In this document: positions 63,233 to 64,000 of the stretch, piece by piece | Layout of the letters: every line of letters begins with the position of its first letter | How positions within the stretch are numbered: position 1 is the stretch's first letter | Assembly: GCA_026990595.1 (NCBI GenBank) | Contig: JALXCZ010000048.1 | Span: 1 to 64,000 of the forward strand | Length of the DNA stretch: 64,000 nt | Source: Sulfurovum sp. | GTDB lineage: Bacteria; Campylobacterota; Campylobacteria; Campylobacterales; Sulfurovaceae | Direction of reading: 5' to 3' | Program-made: the position numbers and the translations under genes | Notes under the pieces: generated by a model | The model's input: only the letters and a program-made list of their open reading frames with translations | What the model was told of the DNA's origin: nothing | Database searches by the model: none

Positions 63233-63939
63233 GAAGAATATTATGGGGTATAATGCTATTGGTATTGAGCCTTCAGGCAGAAGAAATTTATGCAACATTT
63301 AATGTTGAGGCTGCACAGCATGCTGACTTGGCTTTTGTTTCCAGTGGAACAGTAGAAAAGGTAAATGTGGATGTGGCATCTATAGTTAAAAAAGGAGAGA
63401 TCCTTGCAGAGTTGAATAATGATGACCTCAAGGCCGCGCTGGATATTGCAACTATTGCTCTTAAGTATGCACGTAAAGAGTATGAAAGACAGGTAAAAGT
63501 TAAAAAACTTGTTGATGCTTCGAAATTCGATAGTTATATATTCAGATATGAAAATGCCAAAGCACAGTTTGCATACCAGCAGGCACTCCTTGACAAAACA
63601 CAGCTTAAAGCACCATTTGACGGGGTTATCTACGAAAAAAATCTTGAGGCAGGAGATGCTGTCTCCGGTGCTATGATCCGTACAGTCATGAGAGTACAAA
63701 GTATAAAGAAGAGAAAACTGGTATTGGAGATTGATCAAAAGTATTGGAAAGTGCTTAAAGTTGGTCAGACATTCAACTATAGTATAGATGGTGACAATAC
63801 AAAATACAGTGGTACTCTTTCAAAAATCTATCCTTTTGCAAACAGTGGAAACAGAAAGATAAAAGCGGAAGTGAAAGCCAAGGGCTTTACTCCCGGATTG
63901 TTTGGGAATGGTACTATTCTTCTCCCTGATACAAAGTAG
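63229..63939 (+). CDS. RND efflux periplasmic adaptor (HlyD/MFP family)
   Basis: 236 residues, signal peptide (ILWGIMLLVLSLQAEE). Lipoyl halves VASIVKKGEILAELNNDDLKAAL and APFDGVIYEKNLEAGDAVS enclose a short hairpin. Smaller than AcrA (about 400 aa), close to compact MFP forms. Links TolC-like and RND proteins. Confidence 0.88.
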   Translation: MRRILWGIMLLVLSLQAEEIYATFNVEAAQHADLAFVSSGTVEKVNVDVASIVKKGEILAELNNDDLKAALDIATIALKYARKEYERQVKVKKLVDASKFDSYIFRYENAKAQFAYQQALLDKTQLKAPFDGVIYEKNLEAGDAVSGAMIRTVMRVQSIKKRKLVLEIDQKYWKVLKVGQTFNYSIDGDNTKYSGTLSKIYPFANSGNRKIKAEVKAKGFTPGLFGNGTILLPDTK

Positions 63940-63948
63940 GACAGGAAG

Positions 63949-64000
63949 ATGTATAAATTAGCTATAAACAGACCTATTGCGACACTGATGTATATCTTTA
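63949..64000 (+). CDS. RND efflux transporter (N-terminus only)
   Basis: Starts ATG at 63949 behind AGGAAG, 9 bp after the adaptor gene, and runs off the window after 17 codons (MYKLAINRPIATLMYIF). Such an N-terminus, with a membrane helix following NRPIAT, is typical of AcrB/CzcA-type RND permeases. The family assignment rests on this plus operon context. Confidence 0.75.
   Translation, partial: MYKLAINRPIATLMYIF

Overview
The window looks like a chromosomal segment of a Campylobacterota (Epsilonproteobacteria) bacterium, probably Sulfurovum- or Sulfurimonas-like. This rests on the cbpA-hspR pair, AcnB aconitase, biosynthetic SpeA beside a carboxynorspermidine-dehydrogenase-like protein, STAS-fused MlaE, AT-rich DNA and tight, often overlapping genes. 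No 16S rRNA gene is present, so genus is inference. No gene-free stretch exceeds 300 bases.

Layout: 1-1759 is the end of an exopolysaccharide export locus (Wzz-like, cut by the window edge, and a Wza-like lipoprotein). 1856-6264 holds a TrmH-type methyltransferase, cbpA-hspR behind a consensus sigma70 promoter, a secreted VWA protein and a small lipoprotein. 6338-16207 is a genomic island. Its distal end carries a 26-bp near-perfect copy of the 3' end of the tRNA(CAU) gene at 16185-16261, and between the two lie a type I restriction-modification operon (hsdR, hsdM, hsdS), a GHKL-ATPase/PD-(D/E)XK fusion, a Fic protein and an AbiEii-like nucleotidyltransferase pair. A five-unit, exactly 41-bp tandem hairpin array lies between fic and hsdM, and a REPIN-like element lies between hsdM and hsdS. 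No integrase is present.

16266-22366 is housekeeping: rodA, pgeF, an NDH-2/SQR-like flavoprotein, DUF2461, carboxynorspermidine dehydrogenase and an AEC transporter. 22400-25330 is a second accessory patch with a ParE/RelE-Phd module, a BrnT-BrnA module with a clear promoter/operator, and a ~1.7-kb segment bounded by inverted 13-bp motifs and carrying a membrane DUF2314 protein plus a small DNA-binding-like ORF without a normal start codon. 25376-39315 has DedA, patatin, aspC, cysE, speA, a four-gene Mla-type lipid transporter, hisS, tmk, coaD, ubiX, an unknown DUF3887-like protein, and tRNA-Gly and tRNA-Leu.

39471-57806 has ftsK, acnB, a YbgC thioesterase, a GGDEF-EAL protein, an unknown protein behind a structured leader, an AmmeMemoRadiSam pair with pcm, mltB, a CitE-like lyase, a host-attachment-family protein, RNase T2, a PIF1/RecD-like helicase, a degenerate hybrid kinase and a DAG-kinase-like protein. 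57851-61293 is a Pqi/Let-type MCE operon (pqiA, pqiA, pqiB, pqiC). 61383-64000 is a TetR-controlled tripartite RND efflux operon running off the window.

The strongest candidate for something new is the 6.3-16.2 kb island: a restriction operon with an ATPase-nuclease fusion and a Fic protein spliced into it, and a precisely periodic array of covarying hairpins between its modules.
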